Assembly: GCA_965116595.1 (NCBI GenBank)
Contig: OZ220708.1
Location: 868,001-932,000, forward strand
DNA: 64,000 bases
Source of the DNA: G963663315 sp963668255
GTDB lineage: Bacteria > Pseudomonadota > Gammaproteobacteria > Arenicellales > Poriferihabitantaceae
Reading direction: 5' to 3'
A program made the translations under genes and the position numbers. The notes beneath the pieces were generated by a model that saw nothing but the letters and a program-made list of their open reading frames with translations, had not been told where the DNA came from and did not search any database. Of this stretch, positions 8,511 through 17,627 are shown piece after piece; positions within the stretch are counted from its first letter, which is position 1, and each line of letters opens with the position of its first letter.

Positions 8511-9727
8511 CAAAATCCGACCAGGTCTACGATATAGCGATCTCGGGCGCTGGCATGGTGGGCGCCACTGCCGCCTGTCTGTTTGCCCGATTGGGATTGA
8601 AGGTCGCTCTGCTTGATGAGAAATCAATCAGTCCAATGACCCAATGCTCTGATCAAACTCAATACGGTCGGGTCAGCGCTGTCAACATTGCATCCAGAAA
8701 TCTATTCGTCGCACTTGATGCCTGGCCCAGTATCATCGGTAAACGAGCCAGCCCCTACCATTCCATGCGGGTATGGGAGAATGACAGTGAAATTGAAATT
8801 TCCTTCAATGCACAGGCGATGGGCCAGCAACAACTGGGGTTTATCATTGAAAACAGCGTCATCATTTCGTCACTGATCGAAAAATTGAAACAGAATTACA
8901 ACGTCACGCTGTTTGAAAACACCCGGCTCAGCGGACGTGATGTCGAAGCAGACAAATTGACGTTGTTCACCGAAAATAACCAGATCCTGCAATGCAGATT
9001 ATTGCTGGGGGCAGATGGCGCAGAATCAAATGTCAGAGAAGTCAGTGGAATCGACTCACAGGTTTTCGACTATCAGCAAAATGCCATCGTCACCCGGGTT
9101 GTGACTGAAAAGTCCCACCAGACCACAGCGTGGCAGAATTTCCTGCCCACAGGACCGGTCGCATTACTGCCTCTGCAGGATGGAACAAGCTCTATCGTCT
9201 GGTCTTGCGACAACACATTTGCAGACAGCATAATGACAATGAATGACACGCAATTCTGTGAAGCGCTTGGCTCATGTTTTGCTCTTCATGTCGGGGCGGT
9301 AACAAGCTGTGAAAGTCGCCTGAAATTTCCCCTTGTACAACATCATGCCGACACATACATCGCAAATCGCACAGCGTTATGCGGTGATGCTGCGCACACC
9401 ACTCATCCACTTGCCGGACTGGGTGCAAACATCGGTTTTATGGATGCCGCATCTATCTCTGAAGTGGTAAGCGCTGCCAGAGACCGGAATATTGATATAG
9501 GCAATCATTCCGTACTGCGCCGCTACGAACGATGGAGAAAAGGGGAAAACACATTGGTACTCGAAACCATGAAAGGCTTCAAGACACTTTTTGCGAAAGA
9601 ACAGGAAGTCTTCCGAGCTGCCCGCCGGACCGGACTGAGTCTGGTCGATGGCATCGCTCCACTTAAAAATCTGTTTGCCGGATTTGCCATGGGGCTATCC
9701 GGAGATCTCCCCAAAATCTGTAGATAA
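8507..9727 (+). CDS. ubiI: UbiH/UbiF/VisC/COQ6-family FAD hydroxylase (UbiI-like)
   Basis: The 406-residue FAD monooxygenase is a paralogue of the preceding ubiH. It has DIAISGAGMVGATAACLFARLG at the N-terminus and GDAAHTTHPLAGLGANIGFMD near residue 290, the family signature. Ubiquinone synthesis needs up to three such hydroxylases (UbiI C5, UbiH C1, UbiF C6). Position after pepP-ubiH matches visC/ubiI in E. coli, but which ring position it hydroxylates cannot be read from sequence alone. The start overlaps the ubiH stop (ATGA). Confidence 0.87.
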   Translation: MTKSDQVYDIAISGAGMVGATAACLFARLGLKVALLDEKSISPMTQCSDQTQYGRVSAVNIASRNLFVALDAWPSIIGKRASPYHSMRVWENDSEIEISFNAQAMGQQQLGFIIENSVIISSLIEKLKQNYNVTLFENTRLSGRDVEADKLTLFTENNQILQCRLLLGADGAESNVREVSGIDSQVFDYQQNAIVTRVVTEKSHQTTAWQNFLPTGPVALLPLQDGTSSIVWSCDNTFADSIMTMNDTQFCEALGSCFALHVGAVTSCESRLKFPLVQHHADTYIANRTALCGDAAHTTHPLAGLGANIGFMDAASISEVVSAARDRNIDIGNHSVLRRYERWRKGENTLVLETMKGFKTLFAKEQEVFRAARRTGLSLVDGIAPLKNLFAGFAMGLSGDLPKICR

Positions 9728-9788
9728 GCGATGTTTTCAATATGCGGCTCCTGCTTTGGCCGGCCGTCATTTGATCAACACATTATGC

Positions 9789-9794
9789 TATAAT
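9789..9794 (+). promoter_or_regulatory. Candidate -10 element for fur
   Basis: A consensus TATAAT lies only 7 bp upstream of the fur GTG start. Transcription from it would start at about 9801-9802, on or next to the start codon, giving a leaderless mRNA. No convincing -35 box is present at 16-18 bp spacing; TTGATC at 9771-9776 is only 12 bp away. Confidence 0.4.
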
Positions 9795-9801
9795 CCGACA
9801 A

Positions 9802-10215
9802 GTGGATAGCACCGACTTAAAACAGGCAGGCCTTAAAACCACGCTACCCCGCTTGCGGGTACTGTCCGTTCTTGAAAAAAGTGAAATACGCCACCTTTCT
9901 GCGGACGAAGTCTACAGAAGCCTGCTGGAGGATGACGAATCCATTGGTCTGGCTACCGTGTATCGGGTGTTGACCCAGTTCGAAGATGCCGGTCTTGTCA
10001 TTCGACACAATTTTGAAGGCGGACACTCCGTATTCGAACTCAACGATGCTGACCATCATGATCACATGATATGTGTAAAGTGTGGCAGTGTGACTGAATT
10101 TTTCGACAGAAGAATAGAAGATCAGCAGGAAAAAGTAGCCCACGATCATGGTTTCAGAATCCAGGATCACTCGCTTACGCTTTTCGGCACCTGTAAGCAC
10201 TGTAATAACCCCTAA
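9802..10215 (+). CDS. fur: Ferric uptake regulator Fur
   Basis: This iron-responsive repressor has 137 residues. It has the winged-helix part (LKQAGLKTTLPRLRVLSVLE through GLATVYRVLTQFEDAGLV) and the metal-binding dimerisation domain with HHDHMICVKCG around residue 90 and a C-terminal CKHC pair. The best start is the GTG at 9802, aligning with the usual Fur N-terminus; an in-frame stop at 9772 and the lack of other starts limit alternatives. There is no Shine-Dalgarno sequence, and a TATAAT box is 7 bp upstream, so the message may be leaderless. Confidence 0.95.
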   Translation: MDSTDLKQAGLKTTLPRLRVLSVLEKSEIRHLSADEVYRSLLEDDESIGLATVYRVLTQFEDAGLVIRHNFEGGHSVFELNDADHHDHMICVKCGSVTEFFDRRIEDQQEKVAHDHGFRIQDHSLTLFGTCKHCNNP

Positions 10216-10239
10216 ACCAGACTGACAGGACCAACAATA

Positions 10240-11181
10240 GTGAGGACTTTGGTTACCGGCTCATTTGCCTACGACACAATCATGGTTTTTGAAGACCAGT
10301 TCAAAAACCATATTCTGCCCGATCAGGTACATATTCTTAATGTTTGTTTTTTCGTCCCCGAAATGCGCAGGGAATTTGGTGGTTGTGCCGGCAACATCTC
10401 CTATAACCTGCATTTACTGGGGGGGGATGCAGTACCAATGGGCACCACTGGAGAGGACTTTGCCCCCTATCGAAATCACCTGATCCAAACAGGCCTGAAT
10501 CACAAACATGTAACCGAAATCCCGGATACCTACACCGCGCAAGCCTACCTGACAACAGATACCGACAACAATCAAATTATTGCATTTCATCCCGGCGCAA
10601 TGAGTTTTGCCCACCATAACAGGGTTTCGGATGCAGTCGGGATCAGTCTTGGCATCGTTGCTCCGGATGGAAGAGATGCGATGATTGAGCACTCTGCACA
10701 ATTTGCAGAGGCGGGCATTCCTTTCTTCTTTGACCCCGGGCAGGGTTTACCGATGTTCAGTGGTGAAGAGATCGACACATTCATCGGCCAGGCAACCTAT
10801 GTGTGCGTGAACGATTATGAATCTGAAATGCTGATGGAAAAAACAGGCAAATCCCTGGAACAGGTGGCGCACGAAGTCAAGGCGTTGATTGTCACCCGAG
10901 GCGGCAATGGTTCCGATATTTATACCAATGGACAGCAGTTGCACATTAACCCGGTTGCAGTTTCACAAATCAAGGACCCCACAGGTTGTGGTGATGCATT
11001 CCGGGCAGGGTTACTGTTTGGTATCGCCAATCAATGGGACTGGTTATCAACAGGGCGACTCGCCTCATTGATGGGAGGGGTCAAGATTGAACAATCCGGT
11101 ACGCAGAACCATGCACCGACAAAAAGTGATCTCGAAGCACGCTACAAGGAAAACTTCGGCGATGAAATAATGCTTGGCTGA
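10240..11181 (+). CDS. PfkB-family carbohydrate/nucleoside kinase
   Basis: The 313-residue ribokinase-fold protein has GGCAGNISYNLHLLGG near residue 48 and the anion-hole/catalytic motif DPTGCGDAFRAGLLFG near residue 247, whose Asp is the catalytic base. The MRTLVTGSFAYDTIM start and FGGCAGN are typical of a subgroup annotated as adenosine kinase-like, but substrate is not certain. The start is GTG at 10240, 24 bp after fur. It is convergent with purF, which fits but does not prove a nucleoside salvage role. Confidence 0.85.
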   Translation: MRTLVTGSFAYDTIMVFEDQFKNHILPDQVHILNVCFFVPEMRREFGGCAGNISYNLHLLGGDAVPMGTTGEDFAPYRNHLIQTGLNHKHVTEIPDTYTAQAYLTTDTDNNQIIAFHPGAMSFAHHNRVSDAVGISLGIVAPDGRDAMIEHSAQFAEAGIPFFFDPGQGLPMFSGEEIDTFIGQATYVCVNDYESEMLMEKTGKSLEQVAHEVKALIVTRGGNGSDIYTNGQQLHINPVAVSQIKDPTGCGDAFRAGLLFGIANQWDWLSTGRLASLMGGVKIEQSGTQNHAPTKSDLEARYKENFGDEIMLG

Positions 11182-11206
11182 AGCAGCCGGGTAAACATAC
11201 AGGCAG

Positions 11207-12736
11207 TCAACTGCCCCTTTCATTGATGTCCATGACATCAGATATGTCCAGTTCGTTTTTACTGGTATTTCTGGCGCCATCGTTACGCATCCGGTTTACC
11301 AGACTCAGGTACTCTGCCGACACATCGCCAGTGATATATCTGCCGTCAAAACAGGAGGTGTCGAATTCCCTGAGTTCCGGGTTGCATTCCTGCACAGCGC
11401 CGATCAGACCATCGAGATCCTGATAGATCAGATTGTCTGCACCAATTTCATCACACACTTCTTCACTGGTCCTGTTACATGCCACCAGTTCTGACCGGGA
11501 AGGCATGTCAATTCCATAAACATTGGCATACTGTACAGGAGGGGCCGCGGATGCAAAATATACCTTTTTAGCGCCTGCTTCACGAGCCAGTTCAATGATC
11601 TTCTGGGAAGTGGTCCCGCGAACAATCGAATCATCAACCAACAGGACATTCTTTCCGTTGAATTCGGAAGCGATGGCGTTGAGTTTTTGTCTCACGGATT
11701 TTCGCCGCTGTCCCTGGCCCGACATAATGAAGGTACGACCGATGTATCGATTCTTGACGAATCCTTCACGATATGGAATTTTCAGCATCTTGGCCATTTC
11801 CAGTGCAGCGGTGCGGCTGGTATCAGGGACTGGAATAATTACATCAATGTCATGCTGCGGCCAGTCCCGTTGGAGCTTATGACCGAGACGCTGTCCCATA
11901 TTGATTCTTGACTGATAGACCGAGACATTATCAAGTATCGAATCGGGTCTTGCCAGATACACATACTCGAAAATACAAGGTGCATGTTTCTGGTTTTCAA
12001 CACAGACTAAAGAATGTACCTGACCCTGCAAATCAACCAGCATGGCCTCCCCGGGAGCAATATCCCTGACCAGATTGTAGCCAAGAACATCCATGGCTAC
12101 ACTCTCTGAAGCGAAAATGTGAGAGGTCTCACCTTTGTCTTTCCGGATTCCGTATGCCAGCGGACGGATTCCACAGGGATCCCGAAATGCGATGATGCCC
12201 ACTCCGACGATCATTGCGGCGACTGCATAAGCCCCCCGGCAGCGGCGGAATACACCTTTGATAGCATTGAACACATCGTCAGGGGCGGCACGTAAGCTGG
12301 ACTCCCCTATCGCTTTTTTTAGTTCGTGGGCAAAGATATTAAGCAGCACCTCGGAGTCGGAAGAGGTATTCAACTGGCGCAGGTCCTGTTTGAACAATTC
12401 ATTTCGAAGCACATCGGCATTGGTCAAATTACCATTGTGGGCGAGTGCAATACCAAATGGCGAGTTGACGTAGAACGGTTGTGCTTCAGCCCGCGAGTCG
12501 TTTCCCGCAGTCGGGTAACGGACATGACCAATGCCCATGGCGCCTCGCAGTTGGACCATGTGTCGGGTATGAAAAACATCGCGGACCAGTCCATTGTCCT
12601 TGCGCAGATAAACCCGGTCCCCGTCACTGGTTATGATACCCGCTGAATCCTGACCGCGATGCTGTACAACAGTCAAGCCATCGTATAGCGCCTGGTTGAC
12701 AGAAGTGTTGCCCTGTATACCAATAAGTCCGCACAT
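11207..12736 (-). CDS. purF: Amidophosphoribosyltransferase PurF
   Basis: PurF catalyses the committed step of purine synthesis, making phosphoribosylamine from PRPP and glutamine. The 509-residue protein has the N-terminal nucleophile Cys2 (MCGLIGI), the glutamine-domain motif QHRGQDSAG and a C-terminal phosphoribosyltransferase domain with the PRPP motif VLLVDDSIVRGTTS near residue 370. Full length. It is the last gene of the truA-trpF-accD-folC-SPOR-cvpA-purF run, 8 bp after cvpA. Confidence 0.97.
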   Translation of the reverse strand: MCGLIGIQGNTSVNQALYDGLTVVQHRGQDSAGIITSDGDRVYLRKDNGLVRDVFHTRHMVQLRGAMGIGHVRYPTAGNDSRAEAQPFYVNSPFGIALAHNGNLTNADVLRNELFKQDLRQLNTSSDSEVLLNIFAHELKKAIGESSLRAAPDDVFNAIKGVFRRCRGAYAVAAMIVGVGIIAFRDPCGIRPLAYGIRKDKGETSHIFASESVAMDVLGYNLVRDIAPGEAMLVDLQGQVHSLVCVENQKHAPCIFEYVYLARPDSILDNVSVYQSRINMGQRLGHKLQRDWPQHDIDVIIPVPDTSRTAALEMAKMLKIPYREGFVKNRYIGRTFIMSGQGQRRKSVRQKLNAIASEFNGKNVLLVDDSIVRGTTSQKIIELAREAGAKKVYFASAAPPVQYANVYGIDMPSRSELVACNRTSEEVCDEIGADNLIYQDLDGLIGAVQECNPELREFDTSCFDGRYITGDVSAEYLSLVNRMRNDGARNTSKNELDISDVMDINERGS

Positions 12737-12744
12737 AATCGTAA

Positions 12745-13242
12745 TCAGTTTGTAATTGCTGCCAAATATTCAGCAATATCGGCCGGTAATATAATGCGTA
12801 TCAATTCTATCACCGGAGTAAAATAATCTACCAGCAGTGATTCCTGCCACCAGGGCTGGGAAGTGAAATCCATGAAGGCAGCTACAACTATCAGCAGAGC
12901 CACTATCACGACCCCTCTGAGCAACCCGAATAACAGACCCAAGGAGCGATCAATTCCGGATATTCCCGCTATTGCCAGCAAACGATACAACAAGTGACTG
13001 ACAATGGAAAATATTATCAGGGAACCAATAAAAATACCGGCAAAAGCGATGACCACGCGAAACGGCAGTTCGGTTATGTGGTTTTCCAGGTAACCTGCCC
13101 CTGCGTTCGCATTGGTATAGGCAATCCATAATGCACCCAACCATGAAAACAGCGACAGGATTTCCCGGATGAATCCCCGCACCAGACCTATCGACAATGA
13201 AACAGCAACAATCACGAGAATGGCACTGTCGACGATGATCAT
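12745..13242 (-). CDS. cvpA: CvpA family membrane protein
   Basis: The 165-residue protein has four predicted transmembrane segments: roughly residues 2-20, 26-45, 62-88 and 102-124. The ILSLFSWLGALWIAY segment and the GIDRSLGLLFGLLRGVV motif are typical of CvpA. The family is needed for colicin V production in E. coli and affects membrane stress tolerance; its biochemical role is unknown. It is immediately upstream of purF, as in E. coli and Pseudomonas. Confidence 0.93.
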   Translation of the reverse strand: MIIVDSAILVIVAVSLSIGLVRGFIREILSLFSWLGALWIAYTNANAGAGYLENHITELPFRVVIAFAGIFIGSLIIFSIVSHLLYRLLAIAGISGIDRSLGLLFGLLRGVVIVALLIVVAAFMDFTSQPWWQESLLVDYFTPVIELIRIILPADIAEYLAAITN

Positions 13243-13277
13243 AAATTTATTAATCCGGGAAGATCAAGCTCGATTGA

Positions 13278-13892
13278 TCAGGGTGTCTGTCTGGTGACAT
13301 AAACCTTCTCATTGGTCAGTGTTTTTAGCTGAAGACTGGCTTTCTCGGCCAATTCCCTGCCGTAGTAGGGTCCGGTCCATACGCGAACCGCTTTGCCAAG
13401 AGATGTCTGTACTTCAGTGTGCTGCGCTTCGAAACCATTATCTGCAAGCAGCTTTGATATCGAATTGACATTCTCGATTTTGGCATAGGTACCCACTCTC
13501 ACAATCCAGGGTTGACTGGTTTGCTGATCGGTATCGGTGGTCATGACCACTGCTGCCTGTTGCCCGGAACTGCTGTCGTTTTGTTTCGGCTGGTCACTTT
13601 CACTGGTAGCCGATGATATGGCGGAACTGGCTGTATCATCTGGCTGTGATTGCGCTTTGTCGGACCCGTTAACCAGAGGCTCAGTTATTAAAATGGGCGC
13701 CTGGCTGTCTGTCAGGCTGCCCTGTTCGGTTATCGTGTCACTGTCATCACTGCTTTGGGAGCCGCTTTCAGTAGAAGGCAGATGCAACAAAATCGGAATA
13801 ATCACTACCGCAAATGTAACGATAATGACTGTACCTGTGAGCCGATGACTAAGTTTATATTCGGGTTGCGGTTTTGGTTGTTTTATCGCCAT
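13278..13892 (-). CDS. SPOR domain-containing protein (DedD-like)
   Basis: The 204-residue protein has a short cytoplasmic N-terminus, one transmembrane segment (about residues 18-38), a low-complexity linker rich in Ser, Asp and Gln (40-125), and a C-terminal SPOR domain (about 125-204, starting PWIVRVGTYAKIENVNSISK). SPOR domains bind denuded septal peptidoglycan, so a septum-associated role is expected. The position between folC and cvpA is that of dedD. Its start overlaps the end of folC by 10 bp. Confidence 0.9.
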   Translation of the reverse strand: MAIKQPKPQPEYKLSHRLTGTVIIVTFAVVIIPILLHLPSTESGSQSSDDSDTITEQGSLTDSQAPILITEPLVNGSDKAQSQPDDTASSAISSATSESDQPKQNDSSSGQQAAVVMTTDTDQQTSQPWIVRVGTYAKIENVNSISKLLADNGFEAQHTEVQTSLGKAVRVWTGPYYGRELAEKASLQLKTLTNEKVYVTRQTP

Positions 13893-15190
13893 TTATCGCC
13901 TTCCAGAAAACCGAGTATATCACCGACCATGTGAAATGAGCCAAATATTACCACTCTGTCTTTTTTGTCTGCCCGGCTTACTGCATCGCAATAAGCGCTT
14001 ACAGGGCTGTCATGGCAAACCGGTACAATGTTCTCCAGAACTGAAGTTATTTTCCCGGCAAGCGTCTTTGAAGACTGGCCCCGGTCTCCGGTTAAAGTAG
14101 CCAATATCCATTGATCGATCACAGCAGCCATCGCAGCAATGATTTTATCAGCTGCCTTGTCTTCCAGCATACCAAGCACGGCAATGGTTCGCCCCGGACA
14201 GGGATGATGTTTCAGATATCCTGCCAATTGCCGGGCTGAGTCTTCATTGTGCGCAACATCGACGATTACGGCGGGAGATTGCCGGATGACTTGACAACGT
14301 GCTGCCAGACTGATGTTATCGAGCCCCGGCTGCAGATCCGAAATTTCCAGGCCAGTATGCGTGCTGCTGATTGCCAATGCAGCCACTACGCCTCCGAGAT
14401 TGGCTTTCTGATGCTCTCCCTGCAAGGGTGTGGACAACCTCTCAACCCGCTGCCAGGGGACAGGAATTGCGGCATGATCACTGCTCCAGTTGATGGTTTT
14501 TGATTGTGCTTCGATAAAATAATCCCTGTTCGCCGCAATCAGACAGGCCTGTTTCTGATCAGCGATATTAATCAGACTGGCCGGTATATCACTCTCGGCA
14601 CAGACCACCATCCCGTTTTGCTTGATCACACCTGCTTTTTCTGCTGCAATAGTCGAACGGTCCGTGCCCAGCCAGTACTCGTGATCAACCCCTATCGAGG
14701 TGATTAAAACCAGATCACTATCCACCATATTGACCGCATCGAGTCTCCCCCCCATACCCACCTCAAGCAACGCCACCTCGACCTGGCGCTTCTGGAAGAT
14801 TACCAGTGCGCACAAAGTACTGTATTCGAAGTAAGTCAGCGAAATGTCGTTACGATATTGTTCAATGAGACAAAACGCATCACAGATTTCATGGTCGGAA
14901 ACTTCCTGTCCGCAAATTTTGATCCTTTCGTTATAGCGAACAAGATGTGGAGAGGTATAAGCTCCGGTGCGTTTGCCACCTTGTTGAAAAGCCGCATCGA
15001 GCATGCTGATTGAAGATCCTTTGCCATTTGTACCGGCCACGACAATCGTGTATCCGGTACATTTGCCTGCCAGGTTACCCCAGACCTGAGTGACTCGACC
15101 AAGCGTTAGATCAATTGTTCTGAAGTGTTGCTTCTGAATATGTACCAGCCAGTCTTTCAGGGTATATGTTTCAAATTCCACCTCATTCAA
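13883..15190 (-). CDS. folC: Bifunctional folylpolyglutamate/dihydrofolate synthase FolC
   Basis: This ATP-dependent ligase makes dihydrofolate from dihydropteroate and extends the polyglutamate tail. The 435-residue protein has the Mur-ligase P-loop VVAGTNGKGSSISMLDAAF near residue 50, the YTSPHLVRYNERIKI segment, and ALLEVGMGGRLDAVN near 135. The start codon is not ATG: TTG at 15190 or GTG at 15181 are the options; I give the longer. It lies 27 bp after accD in the conserved accD-folC order. Confidence 0.95.
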   Translation of the reverse strand: MNEVEFETYTLKDWLVHIQKQHFRTIDLTLGRVTQVWGNLAGKCTGYTIVVAGTNGKGSSISMLDAAFQQGGKRTGAYTSPHLVRYNERIKICGQEVSDHEICDAFCLIEQYRNDISLTYFEYSTLCALVIFQKRQVEVALLEVGMGGRLDAVNMVDSDLVLITSIGVDHEYWLGTDRSTIAAEKAGVIKQNGMVVCAESDIPASLINIADQKQACLIAANRDYFIEAQSKTINWSSDHAAIPVPWQRVERLSTPLQGEHQKANLGGVVAALAISSTHTGLEISDLQPGLDNISLAARCQVIRQSPAVIVDVAHNEDSARQLAGYLKHHPCPGRTIAVLGMLEDKAADKIIAAMAAVIDQWILATLTGDRGQSSKTLAGKITSVLENIVPVCHDSPVSAYCDAVSRADKKDRVVIFGSFHMVGDILGFLEGDKWR

Positions 15191-15217
15191 CCCGCTCGCA
15201 AGCCAATGCCGGTAATC

Positions 15218-16117
15218 TCAGGAATCAACCGCGCCATCCAGGAGCAGGTCGGAATTGTCAACGCTGCCAAATCCCAGTTTGTCGAGCAGGGACACGATCT
15301 GATTGCCCATGTTGCGACGATCAACAATCATGTCAATAGCGCCATGCTCAAGCAGAAATTCCGATCGTTGGAAACCATCAGGCAGGGTTTCACGGACAGT
15401 TTGCTCGATCACTCGAGGGCCGGCAAATCCGACCAGTGCATTGGGTTCTGCAATGATGATGTCACCAAGCATCGCCAGACTGGCAGACACACCCCCCATG
15501 GTAGGGTCTGTCAATACCGATATATATGGAATACCCTGTTCTTTCAAATTTGATATTGCCGCTGTGGTTTTTGACATCTGCATTAACGAAAACAAGGCTT
15601 CCTGCATCCTCGCACCCCCGGAAGCAGAAAAGCAGACCAGTGGCTGATGATGTTCAATGCTGGCGTGTACGGCCTGAACAAAGCGCTCACCGACCACTGA
15701 ACCCATCGAACCGCCCATGAATTTGAATTCAAACGCCACGGCTGTGATGTTCGCCCGATTGAGTCGGCCAATGGCACAAACCAGTGCTTCGGACGATTGA
15801 CTTGATTTGACTGAATCGACAAGACGGTCCTTGTATCTCTTGCTGTCCTTGAATTTCAGGACATCGACCGGATGCACCGACTCGCCGATCCACTGAATCG
15901 AACCTTCATCGAGAAATGATTTGAGACGCGCTCTGGCATCAATACGCATGTGGAAATTGCATTTCGGACAGACCTGCAAACCCAGTTGTAATTCCACACC
16001 ATAAAGAACCGCCTGACATCCGGTACACTTGTTCCATAAACCTTCGGGGACACCTTTCTTGCGAATCCTGCCAACCGTTTTGATTTTCGGCGGAAGTATC
16101 TTATCGAACCAGTTCAT
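15218..16117 (-). CDS. accD: Acetyl-CoA carboxylase carboxyltransferase subunit beta
   Basis: AccD forms the carboxyltransferase with AccA and moves carboxyl from carboxybiotin to acetyl-CoA for fatty acid synthesis. The 299-residue protein has the N-terminal zinc ribbon with C31, C34, C50 and C53, then a crotonase-like domain with FKFMGGSMGSVVGERF and SASGGARMQEALFSLMQM. Full length. It follows trpF by 21 bp with no trpB or trpA between, as in Pseudomonas-type loci. Confidence 0.97.
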   Translation of the reverse strand: MNWFDKILPPKIKTVGRIRKKGVPEGLWNKCTGCQAVLYGVELQLGLQVCPKCNFHMRIDARARLKSFLDEGSIQWIGESVHPVDVLKFKDSKRYKDRLVDSVKSSQSSEALVCAIGRLNRANITAVAFEFKFMGGSMGSVVGERFVQAVHASIEHHQPLVCFSASGGARMQEALFSLMQMSKTTAAISNLKEQGIPYISVLTDPTMGGVSASLAMLGDIIIAEPNALVGFAGPRVIEQTVRETLPDGFQRSEFLLEHGAIDMIVDRRNMGNQIVSLLDKLGFGSVDNSDLLLDGAVDS

Positions 16118-16138
16118 CGGGTTATTCCGATTCAGTGA

Positions 16139-16762
16139 CTATTGCGGGTGACAGTTCAAAACATGGGTGCAAAAGCGGGTGATCTTTTGCAGATCCTTGC
16201 GGCCATCGGTTTCCACCCCACTACTGACATCCACCGCATAGGGCCGGACCACGGATATCGCCTGTTTGACGTTCCCGGGGTTCAACCCCCCCGCCAGTAT
16301 AACCGGTTTACGGCCCTGATATTTTACTGATCCCCAGTCGAATGTCTGCCCGCTGCCGCCATAAACGCTAACTGCCTGACTATCCAGCAAAATGGCCCGG
16401 GCATCGGGATACCTGTCTTCGATCAAGGGTAAATCCAGGATTTCACCGACCCGTACTGCCTTGATATAGGGCACTTTGAAACTGCGACAGAATTCTGCCG
16501 ATTCATCACCGTGAAACTGAATGTAATCAAGATGAACCGAATTCAGTATCGTGGTCAGAAACGATTTTTCGGGATTGACCACAACGCCCACCTGGGAAAC
16601 AAAAGGTTTGATCACCCGGTTGATTGAAATTGCCTGTTCAATCGTCAGGTTCCTTTTGCTTGGCGAGTAAAACATCAAGCCGATCGCATCTGCGCCCGCA
16701 TTGATTACATGAATCGCTGTTTCGGCTGTGGTCACACCGCAAATTTTGATTTTTACTCGCAA
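16139..16762 (-). CDS. trpF: Phosphoribosylanthranilate isomerase
   Basis: TrpF converts N-(5-phosphoribosyl)anthranilate to CdRP in tryptophan synthesis. The 207-residue TIM barrel begins VKIKICGVTTAETAIH, with the catalytic Cys in KICG, and has IQFHGDES in the middle and LAGGLNPGNV and AVDVSSGVE near the C-terminus. The start codon appears to be TTG at 16762; the frame offers no ATG at the expected N-terminus. It is the only trp gene here and lies between truA and accD. Confidence 0.95.
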   Translation of the reverse strand: MRVKIKICGVTTAETAIHVINAGADAIGLMFYSPSKRNLTIEQAISINRVIKPFVSQVGVVVNPEKSFLTTILNSVHLDYIQFHGDESAEFCRSFKVPYIKAVRVGEILDLPLIEDRYPDARAILLDSQAVSVYGGSGQTFDWGSVKYQGRKPVILAGGLNPGNVKQAISVVRPYAVDVSSGVETDGRKDLQKITRFCTHVLNCHPQ

Positions 16763-16794
16763 TGTCAGTTCGTTGGTTCAGTGTATGGCGTATT

Positions 16795-17577
16795 CTACCA
16801 AAATCGGCATACTTCAGGCGGAGCGGGCAGATTGTATATCTTATCGTATTGTGCCGAGACAAAATACAAACCGTCTGCAGGCGCCGTTATCCCCCCGGTT
16901 TTACGGTCCTGACTGTTCAACACCTCTCTGGCCCACTGAACAGGTTCGAGTCCTTCACCAATTCGAGTCAGCACACCCATGATATTCCTGATCATGTGTT
17001 GTAAAAATCCATCTGAGGCAATATCAAGCCATATCCAGGGTCCGACCTGATCAAGGGAAATCAAACTCACCTGTTTGACCGGGTTCTTGTTCTGACACCC
17101 TGCGGCACGAAATGCACTGAAATCATGTCTGCCAACGAGTTCCCTCGCCGCCTCCTGCATTGGTTCCAGTTCCAGCGGCGCACGATGCCAGGTCACCCTG
17201 CCGTGAAGATAGCTGGGCCTGACCGGTCTGTTCAGCAGAACATACCGGTATGAGCGTTGCCGGGCGCTGAATCGGGCATGAAAATCCTGACGGACCGGAC
17301 GGGCCCATATCATGGATATGTCGTCGGGCAGATAAGTATTTACACCCCTGACCCACTGTTCTTCGATTCGATTGCTTGATGTGTCAAAGTGAACAATCTG
17401 GCCGATGGCATGAACCCCGGTATCGGTTCGACCCGCGACAACCACATCGATACTTTGGTTGGCGACCCTGCTGACCGCCGACTCGACAGCCTGCTGCACC
17501 GACGGAGCATGGTTTTGTCGTTGCCAACCGTGGTAGCCGACGCCACAATATTCAAGACAGGCTGCAATTCGAATCAT
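16795..17577 (-). CDS. truA: tRNA pseudouridine(38-40) synthase TruA
   Basis: TruA makes pseudouridine at positions 38-40 of the tRNA anticodon arm. The 260-residue protein has the catalytic motif AGRTDTGVHAIGQ, with the nucleophilic Asp at residue 52, and RSYRYVLLNRPVRP and HDFSAFRAAGC further on. Standard length. It lies 50 bp downstream of recR and 32 bp upstream of trpF on the same strand. Confidence 0.96.
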   Translation of the reverse strand: MIRIAACLEYCGVGYHGWQRQNHAPSVQQAVESAVSRVANQSIDVVVAGRTDTGVHAIGQIVHFDTSSNRIEEQWVRGVNTYLPDDISMIWARPVRQDFHARFSARQRSYRYVLLNRPVRPSYLHGRVTWHRAPLELEPMQEAARELVGRHDFSAFRAAGCQNKNPVKQVSLISLDQVGPWIWLDIASDGFLQHMIRNIMGVLTRIGEGLEPVQWAREVLNSQDRKTGGITAPADGLYFVSAQYDKIYNLPAPPEVCRFW

Positions 17578-17627
17578 GCCGTTTTATTGGCGCTCTTTGG
17601 GTGGATTAACGGAATCAGGAAAGTCGA

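Noticed and set aside
11202..11215. Terminator between pfkB-type kinase and purF (GGCAG/CTGCC hairpin)
   Set aside because: Only a 5-bp stem with no T-run and it overlaps the purF stop; not convincing.
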